A program made the position numbers and the translations under genes. The notes below the pieces were generated by a model, which was not told the DNA's origin, searched no databases, and was given only the letters and a program-made list of their open reading frames with translations. From Pseudomonas farsensis (GTDB lineage: Bacteria; Pseudomonadota; Gammaproteobacteria; Pseudomonadales; Pseudomonadaceae): a stretch of DNA of 64,000 nucleotides. Of the stretch, positions 39,085 to 49,200 are shown piece by piece. Each line of letters opens with the position of its first letter. Position 1 is the stretch's first letter. The DNA lies in the NCBI RefSeq assembly GCF_014268805.2, contig NZ_JABWRF020000001.1:992001-1056000 (forward strand), written 5' to 3'.

Positions 39085-39201
39085 GTGTAGGAGCGGCCTC
39101 GTGTCGCGAAAGGGCTGCACAGCAGCCCCGGCGATTTGGCATGAGGCAGAGATCTTGGGGCTGCTACGCAGCCCTTTCGCGACGCAAGGCCGCTCCTACA
39201 C
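39085..39201. repeat. REP-type inverted pair between hydrolase and ppnP genes
   Basis: Arms beginning GTGTAGGAGCGGCC and ending GGCCGCTCCTACAC flank inner GGCTGC/GCAGCC stems and GTCGCGAAAGGGC/GCCCTTTCGCGAC. The same family recurs at 42223-42338 and 56240-56354. It lies between convergent genes and could terminate transcription from both sides. Confidence 0.85.
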
Positions 39202-39240
39202 AAAATGCCGGCGCAGAAAGCAGCTCGCCAAAGCTGCCGC

Positions 39241-39525
39241 TTAGTCGAGGTACTCGCACAGGTAAGCGGTATCAACGGCTACTTTCAGCTGGAACTTGCT
39301 GTCGGCCGCCACATTGAACCTGGCACCGGCTTCGAAGGTTTCCCAGGCATCGCTACCCGGCAGCTTGACCGTCAGAGCACCCGACACCACATGCATGACT
39401 TCACGCTTGGCGGTGCCGAATTCGTATTCGCCCGGGGCCATGACGCCGACGGTGGCCGGACCTTCTTTGCCCTCGAAGGCGATCGACTTGACGGTGCCAT
39501 CGAAGTACTCGTTGACCTTGAACAT
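39241..39525 (-). CDS. ppnP: Pyrimidine/purine nucleoside phosphorylase PpnP
   Basis: A 94-residue cupin-fold enzyme (former DUF1255/YaiE) that phosphorolyses several nucleosides to base and ribose-1-phosphate. It shows the family landmarks [42 protein letters not shown] and [25 protein letters not shown], with the C-terminus AYLCEYLD. Length is as expected. The ATG at 39525 has CAGGAG 7 bases upstream on the coding strand. Confidence 0.93.
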   Translation of the reverse strand: MFKVNEYFDGTVKSIAFEGKEGPATVGVMAPGEYEFGTAKREVMHVVSGALTVKLPGSDAWETFEAGARFNVAADSKFQLKVAVDTAYLCEYLD

Positions 39526-39598
39526 GGGCGACTCCTGAAAAAAGCATGGAAAAAAGGGCTGGCCAGTATGCCCAAGGCCAACCCGTGCGTCATCTGTT

Positions 39599-40150
39599 TC
39601 AGGCGCCACCCGGCGGCAGGCTCAAAGGCAGCAGCCGCGCGGTGTTGCGTGCATCCTCAAGCGCCCGATGCTGCTGCCCGTTGAAGTGCATGCCGGCCAG
39701 TTGCAAGGCGCTGTTGAGGCCCGCCGGGCGTTGCAGGTGGCGCGCCTTGGCGAAACGCTGCTTGAGGTTGATGTGCGGCACCTGCGCCAGCACGCTGCCT
39801 ACCTGATGCAACTGCCATTCCTGAAGCAACTGCTTGCGGTCGTAGTCGCCCCAACTGACCCACGCCTGCAACTGCGCCTGATGCGTGCCCAGCCAGTGCT
39901 CGAACTGCGCCCATACCTCGGCGAACGGTTCGGCGCTATCGACGCTGGCCTGGTCGATGTGCGTCAATTCACGGCAGAACGGCGTCAGTTGCGGCCGCCG
40001 GCGCGGCCGCACGAAGCGCTGGAAGTGGTCGACCTCGCGGCCTTCGCGGGTCACCAGGCTAGCGCCGATTTCAATGATTTCCATCTCCGTGACCGGCCAG
40101 CCACCGTCATCGGTGGTGGCTTCCAGGTCGATCACCAACCAGTGGCCCAT
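39599..40150 (-). CDS. DEDDh 3'-5' exonuclease (ERI-1/KapD-like)
   Basis: A 183-residue RNase T/DnaQ-fold exonuclease. Exo I is VIDLEATT (Asp8, Glu10), Exo II region is [11 protein letters not shown], and Exo III is [14 protein letters not shown] (His and Asp of the DEDDh set). It looks closest to ERI-1-like 3'-exoribonucleases of the KapD group, so RNA trimming is possible, but the substrate is not shown. The ATG at 40150 ([11 protein letters not shown]) follows GAGAGGGAG on the coding strand. An upstream extension to 40246 was rejected. Confidence 0.87.
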   Translation of the reverse strand: MGHWLVIDLEATTDDGGWPVTEMEIIEIGASLVTREGREVDHFQRFVRPRRRPQLTPFCRELTHIDQASVDSAEPFAEVWAQFEHWLGTHQAQLQAWVSWGDYDRKQLLQEWQLHQVGSVLAQVPHINLKQRFAKARHLQRPAGLNSALQLAGMHFNGQQHRALEDARNTARLLPLSLPPGGA

Positions 40151-40321
40151 GCCAGGCTCCCTCTCTGTAGCAGTGGTTTGCGCCGCACGGACCGCGCAGG
40201 CCCGTAGAGCGTAGCCAAAGTCGCGCGCCATGGCATCCTGTGGCACTTTGGCATATCCAACGGTTGTGCCGGTTTTGGAAAACGCCTAGCTTAAGCGCAT
40301 ATTTGTGACGAGTGTCCCATC

Positions 40322-41122
40322 TTGACTTCACTGCCCAGCCCAAAACTGTCATCCCTGCTGTTGCTGCTGGGCGCATCGCTGGTCACGGTATTCACCCAGG
40401 CAGGCGAGGCGCTTGAGGTCAGAATCGGCGCGGCGCATTTCCCGCCCTACACCGTGCGCCCCGAGCAAGGCGCCGACACTGGCCTGCTGCCGCAACTGGC
40501 CGAGGCCCTCAACCGTTTGCAGCCGCGTTATCGATTCATTCTGGTGCCCACTTCCATTCCCCGGCGTTTTGGTGATTTCCAGCAGGGCCGCACTGACATG
40601 GCCATCTTCGAGAACCCGAAATGGGGTTGGCAGGGTATTGCCTACCGGGCAGTGGACATGGGCCTGGAAGACGCCGAAGTATTTGTAGCCCACGCCCAGT
40701 CAGGGCGCGACCAGCGCTACTTCGATGCCATCGAGGGCAAGCGCCTGGCGCTGTTCAACGGCTACCACTATGCATTCGCCAATTTCAATGCAGACCCAGG
40801 CTTCCTGAAACAGCGCTACCACGCGACGCTCACCTATTCCCACGACAGCAACCTGTCGATGGTCGAACGCGGGCGGGCCGACGTTGCCTTGGTTACCCGG
40901 TCGTACCTGAGTGATTTTCTCCGGCGCAACCCCGACAGCCGCCCGGAGCTGATGGCTTCGGAGCGGGTTGATCAGGTCTACCACCATTACGCGCTGCTGC
41001 GCCCGGACGCGCCGATCAGCGCCGAGGCATTCGCCAGCCTGATGCGCCAACTGCGTGACAACGGCGAACTGGCACGCATTTTCCAGCCTTACCGCATCAC
41101 CGTTCAGGCACCGCGCGACTAA
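40322..41122 (+). CDS. Periplasmic solute-binding protein, family 3-like
   Basis: A 266-residue exported protein beginning at a TTG codon. No in-frame ATG gives a complete signal peptide. The signal region is LLLLLGASLVTVFTQAGEA. The mature part resembles bacterial extracellular solute-binding proteins of family 3: VRIGAAHFPPYTV, GADTGLLPQLAEALN, PRRFGDFQQGRTDMAIFENP (the xxxGxxDM segment), then SMVERGRADVALVTRSYL and DQVYHHYALLRPDAPI. There are no ABC permease genes nearby, so it may be an orphan binding protein or a stand-alone sensor. Its stop codon TAA is part of the PvdS-type promoter of the next gene. Confidence 0.8.
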   Translation: MTSLPSPKLSSLLLLLGASLVTVFTQAGEALEVRIGAAHFPPYTVRPEQGADTGLLPQLAEALNRLQPRYRFILVPTSIPRRFGDFQQGRTDMAIFENPKWGWQGIAYRAVDMGLEDAEVFVAHAQSGRDQRYFDAIEGKRLALFNGYHYAFANFNADPGFLKQRYHATLTYSHDSNLSMVERGRADVALVTRSYLSDFLRRNPDSRPELMASERVDQVYHHYALLRPDAPISAEAFASLMRQLRDNGELARIFQPYRITVQAPRD

Positions 41123-41143
41123 ATTGCGCAAGGGCGGCCACGT
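41120..41143 (+). promoter_or_regulatory. PvdS/PfrI-type iron-starvation promoter of the acetyltransferase gene
   Basis: TAAAT at 41120-41124, 16 bases, then CGT at 41141-41143 matches the PvdS consensus (TAAAT-N16/17-CGT) exactly. Transcription would start near 41150, about 38 bases before the ATG. The TAA of the solute-binding gene is the first part of the box. Confidence 0.8.
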
Positions 41144-41187
41144 TTTTGAAAAGTGAGCTTTTCTTTCATTTTTCGTGAGCCCTGACC

Positions 41188-42201
41188 ATGCCGTTCGATG
41201 CCGCTTCGCCGCCCCTGAACGTTCCCCGCTGGCACAACCTGCAGGCCGACGAAGTCGACCAGCGCCTGAGCCTGACCCTGGAAGGCCGCCCGCTGATCAC
41301 CGTCCGCCTGGCGCGGGGGGACTCTGTTGAGGTGCACCTTGAGCAGCTCTGCCCCGAGCGCCCGCAGCAGGCGCTGTGGGCGGCCTGTTACTGGCTGCTG
41401 TCACGCGACCCTGCCTGCCAGCGCCTGGCCTGGCACCTGCCGCAGCCGGTGCTGCAAGCGGTTGCCAGTGGCCTGCTGCTGCCGGGGGCCGCGCCGGGGC
41501 GGTATGTCTGCGAGCGCACCTTGTTCTGGCAGTTGCCGCAGCCCTGGCTGGGCGAATCGCCCAGTGGCGTTTACCCGCAGCAGATGCTGCTGACCGACGG
41601 CAAGCGCCACCCGCGCCGCGCCCCTAAACCTCGCGGCGAGGTGTACCGGCGTTTCGATGCACGGCTGGGCGCGTGGGTCTCGCTGCGCACCCTTGAGGTG
41701 GAACAGGACCTGGAACGCTTCAATCGCTGGCAGAACAACCCGCGTGTGGTGCACTTCTGGCAGGAAGGCGGCTCGCTGGCGCAGCACCGTGAGTACCTCG
41801 ACAAACTTGCCGCCGACCCGCACACCCTCACCTTGATCGGCTGCTTCGATGACCAGCCGTTCGCCTACTTCGAGGCTTACTGGGCCAAGGAGGACCGCAT
41901 TGCGCCGTTCTATCCGGCAGGCGACTACGACCGCGGCATCCATATGCTGGTGGGTGAAGAGGCCCATCGCGGCCCGCATAAAGTGGCCAGTTGGCTATCG
42001 GCGCTGGTGCATTACCTGTTCCTGGATGACCCGCGCACCCAGCGCGTGGTGGCCGAGCCGCGTGCCGACAATGCCAAGATGATCGGCTACATGCAGGACC
42101 AGTGCTTCCACTGCGAGAAAGAGTTCGATTTCCCGCACAAGCGGGCGGCGCTGATGATCATTGGCCGGGAGCGGTTCTTCGAGCGTTGCGAACTGGCGTG
42201 A
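41188..42201 (+). CDS. Siderophore-associated GNAT acetyltransferase (IucB-like C-terminal domain)
   Basis: A 337-residue two-part protein. The N-terminal 165 residues have no motif I recognise (VPRWHNLQADEVDQRLSL, ALWAACYWLL). The C-terminal half matches the IucB/RhbD-type acetyltransferase domain of siderophore pathways: SLRTLEVEQDLERFNRWQNNPRVVHFW, FAYFEAYWAKEDRIAPFYPAGDYDRGIHMLVGE (split here as two contacts), HRGPHKVASWLSALVHYLF, and RVVAEPRADNAKMIGYM. Known members acetylate N-hydroxylated lysine or ornithine. In P. putida a gene of this type lies beside pvdS and pvdL. The exact PvdS-box promoter upstream supports a pyoverdine role, perhaps on hydroxyornithine or a side chain. The acyl donor and substrate are inferred only. 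Confidence 0.82.
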   Translation: MPFDAASPPLNVPRWHNLQADEVDQRLSLTLEGRPLITVRLARGDSVEVHLEQLCPERPQQALWAACYWLLSRDPACQRLAWHLPQPVLQAVASGLLLPGAAPGRYVCERTLFWQLPQPWLGESPSGVYPQQMLLTDGKRHPRRAPKPRGEVYRRFDARLGAWVSLRTLEVEQDLERFNRWQNNPRVVHFWQEGGSLAQHREYLDKLAADPHTLTLIGCFDDQPFAYFEAYWAKEDRIAPFYPAGDYDRGIHMLVGEEAHRGPHKVASWLSALVHYLFLDDPRTQRVVAEPRADNAKMIGYMQDQCFHCEKEFDFPHKRAALMIIGRERFFERCELA

Positions 42202-42222
42202 TGGGCAAGCTACGCGGTCCCG

Positions 42223-42338
42223 TGTAGGAGCGGCCTTGTGTCGCGAAAGGGCTGCGTAGCGGCCCCTGGATTTGTGCACCACCCTGATATCGGCGGGGCT
42301 GCTACGCAGCCCTTTCGCGACACAAGGCCGCTCCTACA
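42223..42338. repeat. REP-type inverted pair between acetyltransferase and pvdS
   Basis: Second member of the TGTAGGAGCGGCCTTGTGTCGCG family, with arms closing GGCCGCTCCTACA. It separates the convergent acetyltransferase and pvdS genes and probably serves as a transcription end for both. A GCCTGCGATGGGCCC fragment near 42374-42388 resembles the other repeat family at 9716. Confidence 0.85.
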
Positions 42339-42409
42339 GAGGCTGACCCGGCCGCGATTTTGATGCTGCTCACAGCCTGCGATGGGCCCAGCACTGCCCG
42401 TTTAGAAGC

Positions 42410-42937
42410 TCAACCCTGTTGGCCGCGTTTGCGGCAGTGAATCATGGCATCGCGAATCATGAAGTTGACCAGCGTCGGCGACACCCCCAGCTCCTTGGCG
42501 ATGTCTTTCTGCGGCACCCCATGCAGGCGGTACATCTCGAACGCATAGCGGGTGCGCTGGGGCAGCTCGTTGAGCGCTGCGGCGATGTCTTCCAGGGCCG
42601 CCAGGTTGATATGCGTGGCTTCCGGGGACGCATTCTGCAACACCACGTTCAAGCCTTCTTCCTCGGTGCCCGAGTACTTGAGCTCCATGGCCTGCTTGCG
42701 GTAATGGTCGATGGCCAGGTTACGCACGATCTGGAACAGGTAGCTCAACTGCGCCTTGAACGATGAAGTGATCTGCGGCGCAGCACCCAGCCGGAAGAAA
42801 GCGTCCTGCACCACATCCTCGGCACGGGAGCGGCAGCCGGTGATGCGCGCGGCGATCTTCACCAAAATGCTGCGATTGTCGACGAAGGCCTGGAGCAGTG
42901 GTGAATCGCACTTACTTGTGGACAGTTGTTCCGCCAT
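42410..42937 (-). CDS. pvdS: Iron-starvation ECF sigma factor PvdS/PfrI
   Basis: A 175-residue extracytoplasmic-function sigma factor. Region 2 is RSRAEDVVQDAFFRL followed by FQIVRNLAIDHYRKQAME. Region 4 is LNELPQRTRYAFEMYRLHGVPQKDIAKELGVSPTLVNFMIRDAM with the helix-turn-helix. The length, sequence flavour and location next to pvdL match PvdS of P. aeruginosa and PfrI of P. putida, which direct pyoverdine gene transcription. The ATG at 42937 (MAEQLSTSK) was chosen over a longer frame. The promoter region carries a Fur operator, so expression is iron-repressed. PvdS activity is normally held by an FpvR anti-sigma factor, not present here. Confidence 0.93.
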   Translation of the reverse strand: MAEQLSTSKCDSPLLQAFVDNRSILVKIAARITGCRSRAEDVVQDAFFRLGAAPQITSSFKAQLSYLFQIVRNLAIDHYRKQAMELKYSGTEEEGLNVVLQNASPEATHINLAALEDIAAALNELPQRTRYAFEMYRLHGVPQKDIAKELGVSPTLVNFMIRDAMIHCRKRGQQG

Positions 42938-43006
42938 GGAATTTTCACCTTGTCTCAGAATGGAAAGGGAGCACATCCGATTCGGAGGCTTCCTACGACG
43001 TGCGAC

Positions 43007-43035
43007 AAACTATTCAAGATGATAATGATTGTCAA
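43007..43035 (-). promoter_or_regulatory. Fur-controlled pvdS promoter
   Basis: TGATAATGATTGTCA at 43020-43034 differs at one base from the 7-1-7 Fur core TGATAAT-N-ATTATCA. On the minus strand a perfect -35 TTGACA (43030-43035) is followed after 17 bases by TAGTTT (43007-43012), so the operator covers the -35 and spacer. This predicts iron repression of pvdS. Confidence 0.85.
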
Positions 43036-43140
43036 ATGCAGAAGTTAATGATTCTTCATTTGTTTGGTTCTAAGCGAAATGCCATGACGGTTGCAACCGT
43101 GTGCGCCTGCCCACGCTTCGGCGAGGGCGTCCTGACCTTC

Positions 43141-43164
43141 TAATTTCTGCTCCTGCCCATCCGT
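43141..43164 (+). promoter_or_regulatory. PvdS/PfrI-type promoter of pvdL
   Basis: TAATT, 16 bases, CGT: one base from the TAAAT-N16-CGT consensus. Transcription would start near 43172, leaving a leader of about 85 bases before the pvdL ATG. It also rules out a start codon upstream of that point for transcripts from this promoter. Confidence 0.7.
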
Positions 43165-43256
43165 TCCCTTGTGTACATCCGGCTGCCCATCGCTGCCCGC
43201 CCCAGTGGCGCGGCCCGCACGGGCACGACTCACCCAGACACTGGCAGGAACATTCC

Positions 43257-46200
43257 ATGACGGACGCCTTCGAACTCCCGCACTCGCTGGTCCAGGCCCT
43301 GGCGCAGCGCGCCGCTCGCACCCCGGAGCGCATTGCCTTGCGCTTTCTGGCCGATGCGCCCAGCGATCAGGCCGTGCTCAGCTACCGGGATCTCGACCAA
43401 CGCGCGCGCACCATCGCCGCTGCGTTGCAGGCCCGTTGCAGCTTCGGCGACCGCGCCGTACTGCTGTTCCCCAGCGGCCCGGACTATGTGGCGGCGTTCT
43501 TCGGCTGCCTGTACGCAGGGGTGATCGCGGTGCCGGCGTATCCGCCAGAGTCTGCGCGCCAGCACCACCAGGAACGCCTGCTGTCGATCATCGACGACGC
43601 CGAGCCGCGCCTGCTGCTGACGGTTCAGGCGCTGCATGACAGTTTGCAGGGGCTTGATGCCTTGGCCGGTGACCACGCACCCGGCCTGCTGGTGGTGGAC
43701 GGCCTCGATGCGGCGTTGGCCGAGCGCTGGCAACAGCCGCAACTGGCAAGCGATGACATTGCCTTTTTGCAGTACACCTCTGGCTCCACCGCGCTGCCCA
43801 AGGGCGTGCAGGTCAGCCACGGCAACCTGGTAGCCAACGAACAGCTGATCCGCCACGGCTTTGGCATCGACCTGAACCCTGACGATGTGATCGTCAGCTG
43901 GCTGCCGCTGTACCACGACATGGGCCTGATCGGCGGCCTGCTGCAACCCATTTTCAGCGGTGTGCCGTGTGTGCTGATGTCGCCGGGCTACTTCCTCGCC
44001 CGCCCGCAACGCTGGCTGCAAGCGATCAGCGAGTACGGCGGCACCATCAGTGGCGGCCCCGACTTTGCCTACCGCCTGTGCAGCGAGCGGGTCAGCGCGG
44101 CGGCCATGGCCGGGCTCGACCTGAGCCGCTGGCGCGTCGCCTATTCAGGCTCCGAGCCGATCCGCCAGGACAGCCTGGACACCTTCGCCGAAAAGTTCGC
44201 CCCCTGCGGTTTCGCCGCCAGCAGCTTCTTTGCAAGCTACGGCCTGGCCGAAGCCACCTTGTTCGTCAGCGGTAGCCGCCGTGGCCAAGGCATCGGTGCG
44301 CTCGAAGTGGACGCCGAGGCGTTTGCCGCCAACCGCGCCGAGCCGGGCTCCGGCAGCGTGTTGATGAGCTGCGGCTACCCGCAGCCAGGGCATGCGTTGC
44401 GCATTGTCGAGCCGCAGCAATTACAGGCCCTCGACGACAACCAGGTCGGTGAAGTCTGGGCTGCCGGCCCCAGCATCGCCCATGGCTACTGGCGCAACCC
44501 CGAAGCCAGCGCGCGCACTTTCGTGCAGATGGACGGCCAGACCTGGCTGCGCACCGGCGACCTGGGTTTCATGCGCGATGGCGAGGTGTTCGTGACCGGG
44601 CGCCTGAAAGACATGCTGATTGTGCGCGGCCAGAACCTCTACCCGCAGGACCTGGAAAAAACCCTCGAGCGCGAAATCGAGCTGCTGCGCAAAGGCCGCG
44701 TGGCAGTATTCGCAGTCGATGACCAAGGCGAGGAGGGCATTGGCGTTGCGGTGGAAATCAGCCGCAACGTGCAGAAGGCGCACAGCGCCGAAGCGCTGAT
44801 CAACACCCTGCGCCGGGTGATTGCCGACGCCTGCCGCCAGGCCCCGGCGGTGGTGCTGCTGCTCAACCCCGGTGCGCTGCCCAAGACATCCAGCGGCAAG
44901 TTGCAGCGCTCGGCCTGCCGCCTGCGCATGCACGACCCAAGCCTGGACTGCTATGCGCGTTTCCCGGCCACTGCCCCGGCCCAAAGCCGCGAGCTGGCAG
45001 GCGATGCGCTGCAAACCCGCATCGCCGCTGTGTGGCGCGAAGTACTCAAGGTTCAAGCGCTGGCCGCCGACGACCACTTCCTGTTGCTGGGCGGCAACTC
45101 CATCGCCGCTACCCAGGTGACTGCGCGGCTGGCTGACGAGCTGGGCATCCCGCTCAGCCTGCGCACCTTGTTCGAGGCCCCGACCCTGGCCGAGTACAGC
45201 ACTGCCGTAGCGGCCGTTATCGCCGAAGGGGCCAGTGCGGTCGGCAGCATTGCCAGCCAGGGCCGTGACCAGGCACTGGCGCAGTCGCTGGCGCAAAACC
45301 GTCTGTGGCTGATGTGGCAACTGGAGCCGCAGTCGGCTGCCTACAACATTCCCGCCGGCCTGCACCTGCGCGGCGAGCTGGATGAAGCCGCCGTGGCTGC
45401 CAGCTTCCAGGCCTTGATTACGCGCCACGAATCGCTGCGCACGCTGTTCGATGAAGTCGATGGCCAGGCGCTGCAACGCATTCTGCCGAGCCTGCCGTTC
45501 ACCCTGCAGCACCAGGACCTCGAAGGCCTGGAGCCGGCTGAGGTGGCCGCGCGCCGTGAGCACGAGGCCCGCCAGCCGTTCGACCTGCGTCAGGGGCCGC
45601 TGCTGCGCGTCACCCTGGCCCGCCTTGGCGATGAAGAGCACCAGTTGTGGGTGACCCTGCACCATATCGTCGCCGACGGTTGGTCGCTGAACATTTTGCT
45701 AGATGAGTTTGCTCGCCTGTACGTCGCAGGTGGCCAGGCGGCGCAATTGCCCGAGCTGGCCCTAGGCTACGCCGACTACGGCAACTGGCAGCGCGAGTGG
45801 CTGGCCGCAGGCGAGGGCGCCCGCCAGCTCGATTACTGGATGGCGCGCCTTGGCGATGACCTGCCGGTGCTCGACCTGTGCACCGACCAGCCGCGTGCCG
45901 CGCAGCAACACAACCTTGCGGCACGGCACAGCGTCAAGGTGCCGGCTGCGCTGGCAAGTGCCCTCAAGGGCCTGGCCCGCGACCAGCAGGCCAGCTTGTT
46001 CATGGTGTTGCTGGCAGGCCTGCAGGCGCTGCTGCACCGCTACAGCGGCCAGGGCGATATCCGTGTCGGTGTGCCCAACGCCAATCGCCCGCGCCTTGAA
46101 ACCCAAGGCATGGTGGGCTTCTTCATCAACACCCAGGTGCTGCGCGCTGCGTTGCATGGCCGCCTGCCGTTCGCGCAACTGCTCAGCCAGGTTCGCCAAG

Positions 46201-49200
46201 CCACGCTCGAGGCCCAGGCCCATCAGGACCTGCCGTTCGAGCAACTAGTCGAGGCGCTGCCGCAGGCCCGTGAACAAGGCCTGTTCCAGGTCATGTTCAA
46301 CCACCAGCAACGCGACCTTTCGGCGCTGCGCCGCCTGCCTGGGCTGCTTGCCGAGGAACTGCCTTGGCACAGCCGTGAAGCCAAGTTCGACCTGCAACTG
46401 CACAGCGAAGAAGACCACCAAGGCCGCATTACGCTGGCCTTCGACTACGCAGCCGGTTTGTTCGAGGCCAATACGGTCAAGCGCCTGGCCGGCCACTTGC
46501 TGGCCTTGCTTGAACAGGTCAGCGCCCAGCCGCAACTGGCGGTGGGCGAGGTGCAACTGCTCGATGCCCAGGCCCAGGCACAATTGCTCGCCTGGGGCCA
46601 AGCCCCGCAGCCGACCCCCCAGCGGCTGCTGGTCGAGCAGCTCAATGAGCAGGCGCGCCTGACCCCCGAGCGCACTGCACTGGTGTGGCAAGGCGGTCAA
46701 CTCGACTACGCAACGTTGCACCAGCAAGCCAACCGCCTGGCGCACTACCTGCGTGACAAAGGCGTAGGCCCCGACACCTGCGTTGCTATCGCCCTGGAGC
46801 GATCGCCGCAACTGTTGGTCGGCCTGCTGGCCATTCTCAAGGCCGGCGGCGCCTACGTGCCGCTGGACGTCGACTACCCGCCCGAGCGCCTGGCCTACAT
46901 GCTCGGCGACTGCAAGGCCGCGCTGCTGCTCAGCCACAGCGACCTGCTGCACAGCCTGCCGCAGGTGGCGGGCGTCACGGCCCTGGCGCTTGATCAGTTG
47001 CACCTGGAGAGCTGGCCGAGCCAGCCACCGGGGCTGCACTTGCACGGCGACAACCTCGCCTATGTGATCTACACCTCAGGCTCGACCGGCCAGCCCAAAG
47101 GCGTGGGCAACACCCACGCAGCCGTTGCCGAGCGGCTGCACTGGATGCAGCAGCAATACGCGCTGGATGACAGCGATGTGCTGATGCAGAAGGCGCCGAT
47201 CAGCTTCGATGTCTCGGTGTGGGAATGCTTCTGGCCGTTGCTCAACGGCTGCAAGCTGGTGCTGGCCGGCCCTGGCGAGCACCGCGACCCACAGCGCATC
47301 GCGCAACTGGTGCAGCAGCACCAGGTGACCACGCTGCACTTCGTGCCGCCGCTGTTGCAGGTCTTTGTGCAGGAGCCGTTGGCAGGCCACTGCAGCAGCC
47401 TGCGCCGGCTGTTCTCGGGCGGTGAGGCGCTCAGCGCGGCGCTGCGTGACCGCGTGCTGCAACTGCTGCCGCAGGTGCAGCTGCACAACCGTTACGGCCC
47501 GACCGAAACTGCCATCAACGTCACCCACTGGCACTGCCAGGCCACCGACGGCGTGCGTTCACCCATCGGCAACCCCCTGGGCAACGTGCTGTGCCGGGTG
47601 CTTGATGAGGAGTTTCAGCTGTCTGCACCGGGTGTGCCGGGTGAGCTGTGCCTGGGCGGCGCGGGCCTGGCCCGAGGCTACCTGGGCCGCCCAGGGCTGA
47701 CCGCCGAGCGCTTCGTGCCGCAACCCGATGGCAATGGCGCGCGCTTGTATCGCAGTGGCGACCGTGCGCGCTGGCATGTACCCAGCCAATCGCTGGATTA
47801 CCTCGGGCGCCTCGACCAGCAGGTCAAGGTACGCGGCTTCCGTGTCGAGCCTGAAGAAGTGCAGGCGGTGCTGTTGGCCCAGCCCGGCGTCGAACAAGCG
47901 CTGGTGATGATCCACCACGATGCCGTAGGGGCGCAGTTGGTCGGCTATTACAGCGGGGTCGAGCAGAGCACCCACTTGCTTGCCGCCCTTGGCCAGCGCC
48001 TGCCGGCTTATATGGTGCCGGCGCAGTTGATCCACCTGGCGCAGATGCCGCTGGGCCCAAGCGGCAAGGTCGAGCGCAATGCACTGCCCGCGCCGGTATG
48101 GCAACAACGCGAGCATGTGGCGCCGCAAACCGAGCTGCAGCAGCAGGTGGCGGCGATCTGGTGCGAGGTACTCAACCTGGCTCAGGTCGGCCTGAACGAC
48201 GACTTCTTTGCCTTGGGCGGCCACTCGCTGCTGGCCACGCAGATCGTCTCGCGTACCCGCCAGGCGGTGGATGTCGACCTGCCGCTCAAGGCCTTGTTCG
48301 ACGCCAGCGAGCTGGGTGCGTTCTGCGCCGAAGTGGCGCGCCTGCGCGACAGCGGTGCGCGCAACCAGCAAGGTGAGATCGCCCGTGTCGACCGCCGCCA
48401 GGCGGTAGCGCTTTCGTATTCGCAACAGCGCATGTGGTTCCTCTGGCAGATGGAACCAGACAGCCCCGCCTATAACGTCGGCGGCATGGCGCGCTTTACC
48501 GGGGTGCTGCATGTCGAGGCCTTCGAGCGTGCCTTGCAGGCCCTGCTGGTGCGCCATGAAACCCTGCGCACCACCTTCCCCAGCATCGGCGGCAAGCCTT
48601 ACCAATGCGTGGCCGATGACGCCAACCTGCAGCTGCAATGGCACGACTTCAGCAGCCTGGGCGCCGAGGCTCGGGGGCTGAGCCTGCAGCAACTGGCCGA
48701 TGATCAGGCACACCAGCCGTTCGACCTGGAACGTGGGCCGCTGCTGCGCGCCTGTCTGGTCAAGGCCGCTGAGCGCGAGCACTACTTTGTGCTGACCCTG
48801 CACCATATCGTCACCGAAGGCTGGGCCATGGACATCTTTGCCCGCGAGCTGGGCGAGCTGTACGAAGCCTTCGTCGATGAGCGCGAATCGCCCTTGGCGC
48901 CGCTGCCGGTGCAGTACCTCGATTACAGCGTGTGGCAGCGTCAGTGGCTCGAAGGCGGCGAAGGCGCACGCCAGCTGGCCTACTGGAAAACGCGGCTGGG
49001 CGATGAGCACCCGGTGCTGGCGCTACCGACCGACCGCCCACGCCCGCTGGTGCAAAGCCACCGTGGCGGGCTATACCGCTTTGACCTGGACCCTGCGCTG
49101 GTCGCACGGGTGCATGCCTTCAACAGCCAGCGCGGCCTGACCCTGTTCATGACCATGACTGCGACCCTGGCAGCCTTGCTGCACCGCTACAGCGGCCAGC

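Noticed and set aside
43101..43256. N-terminal extension of pvdL by 52 codons
   Set aside because: The likely PvdS promoter lies within it and the ATG at 43257 has a better ribosome-binding site and the expected PvdL N-terminus.
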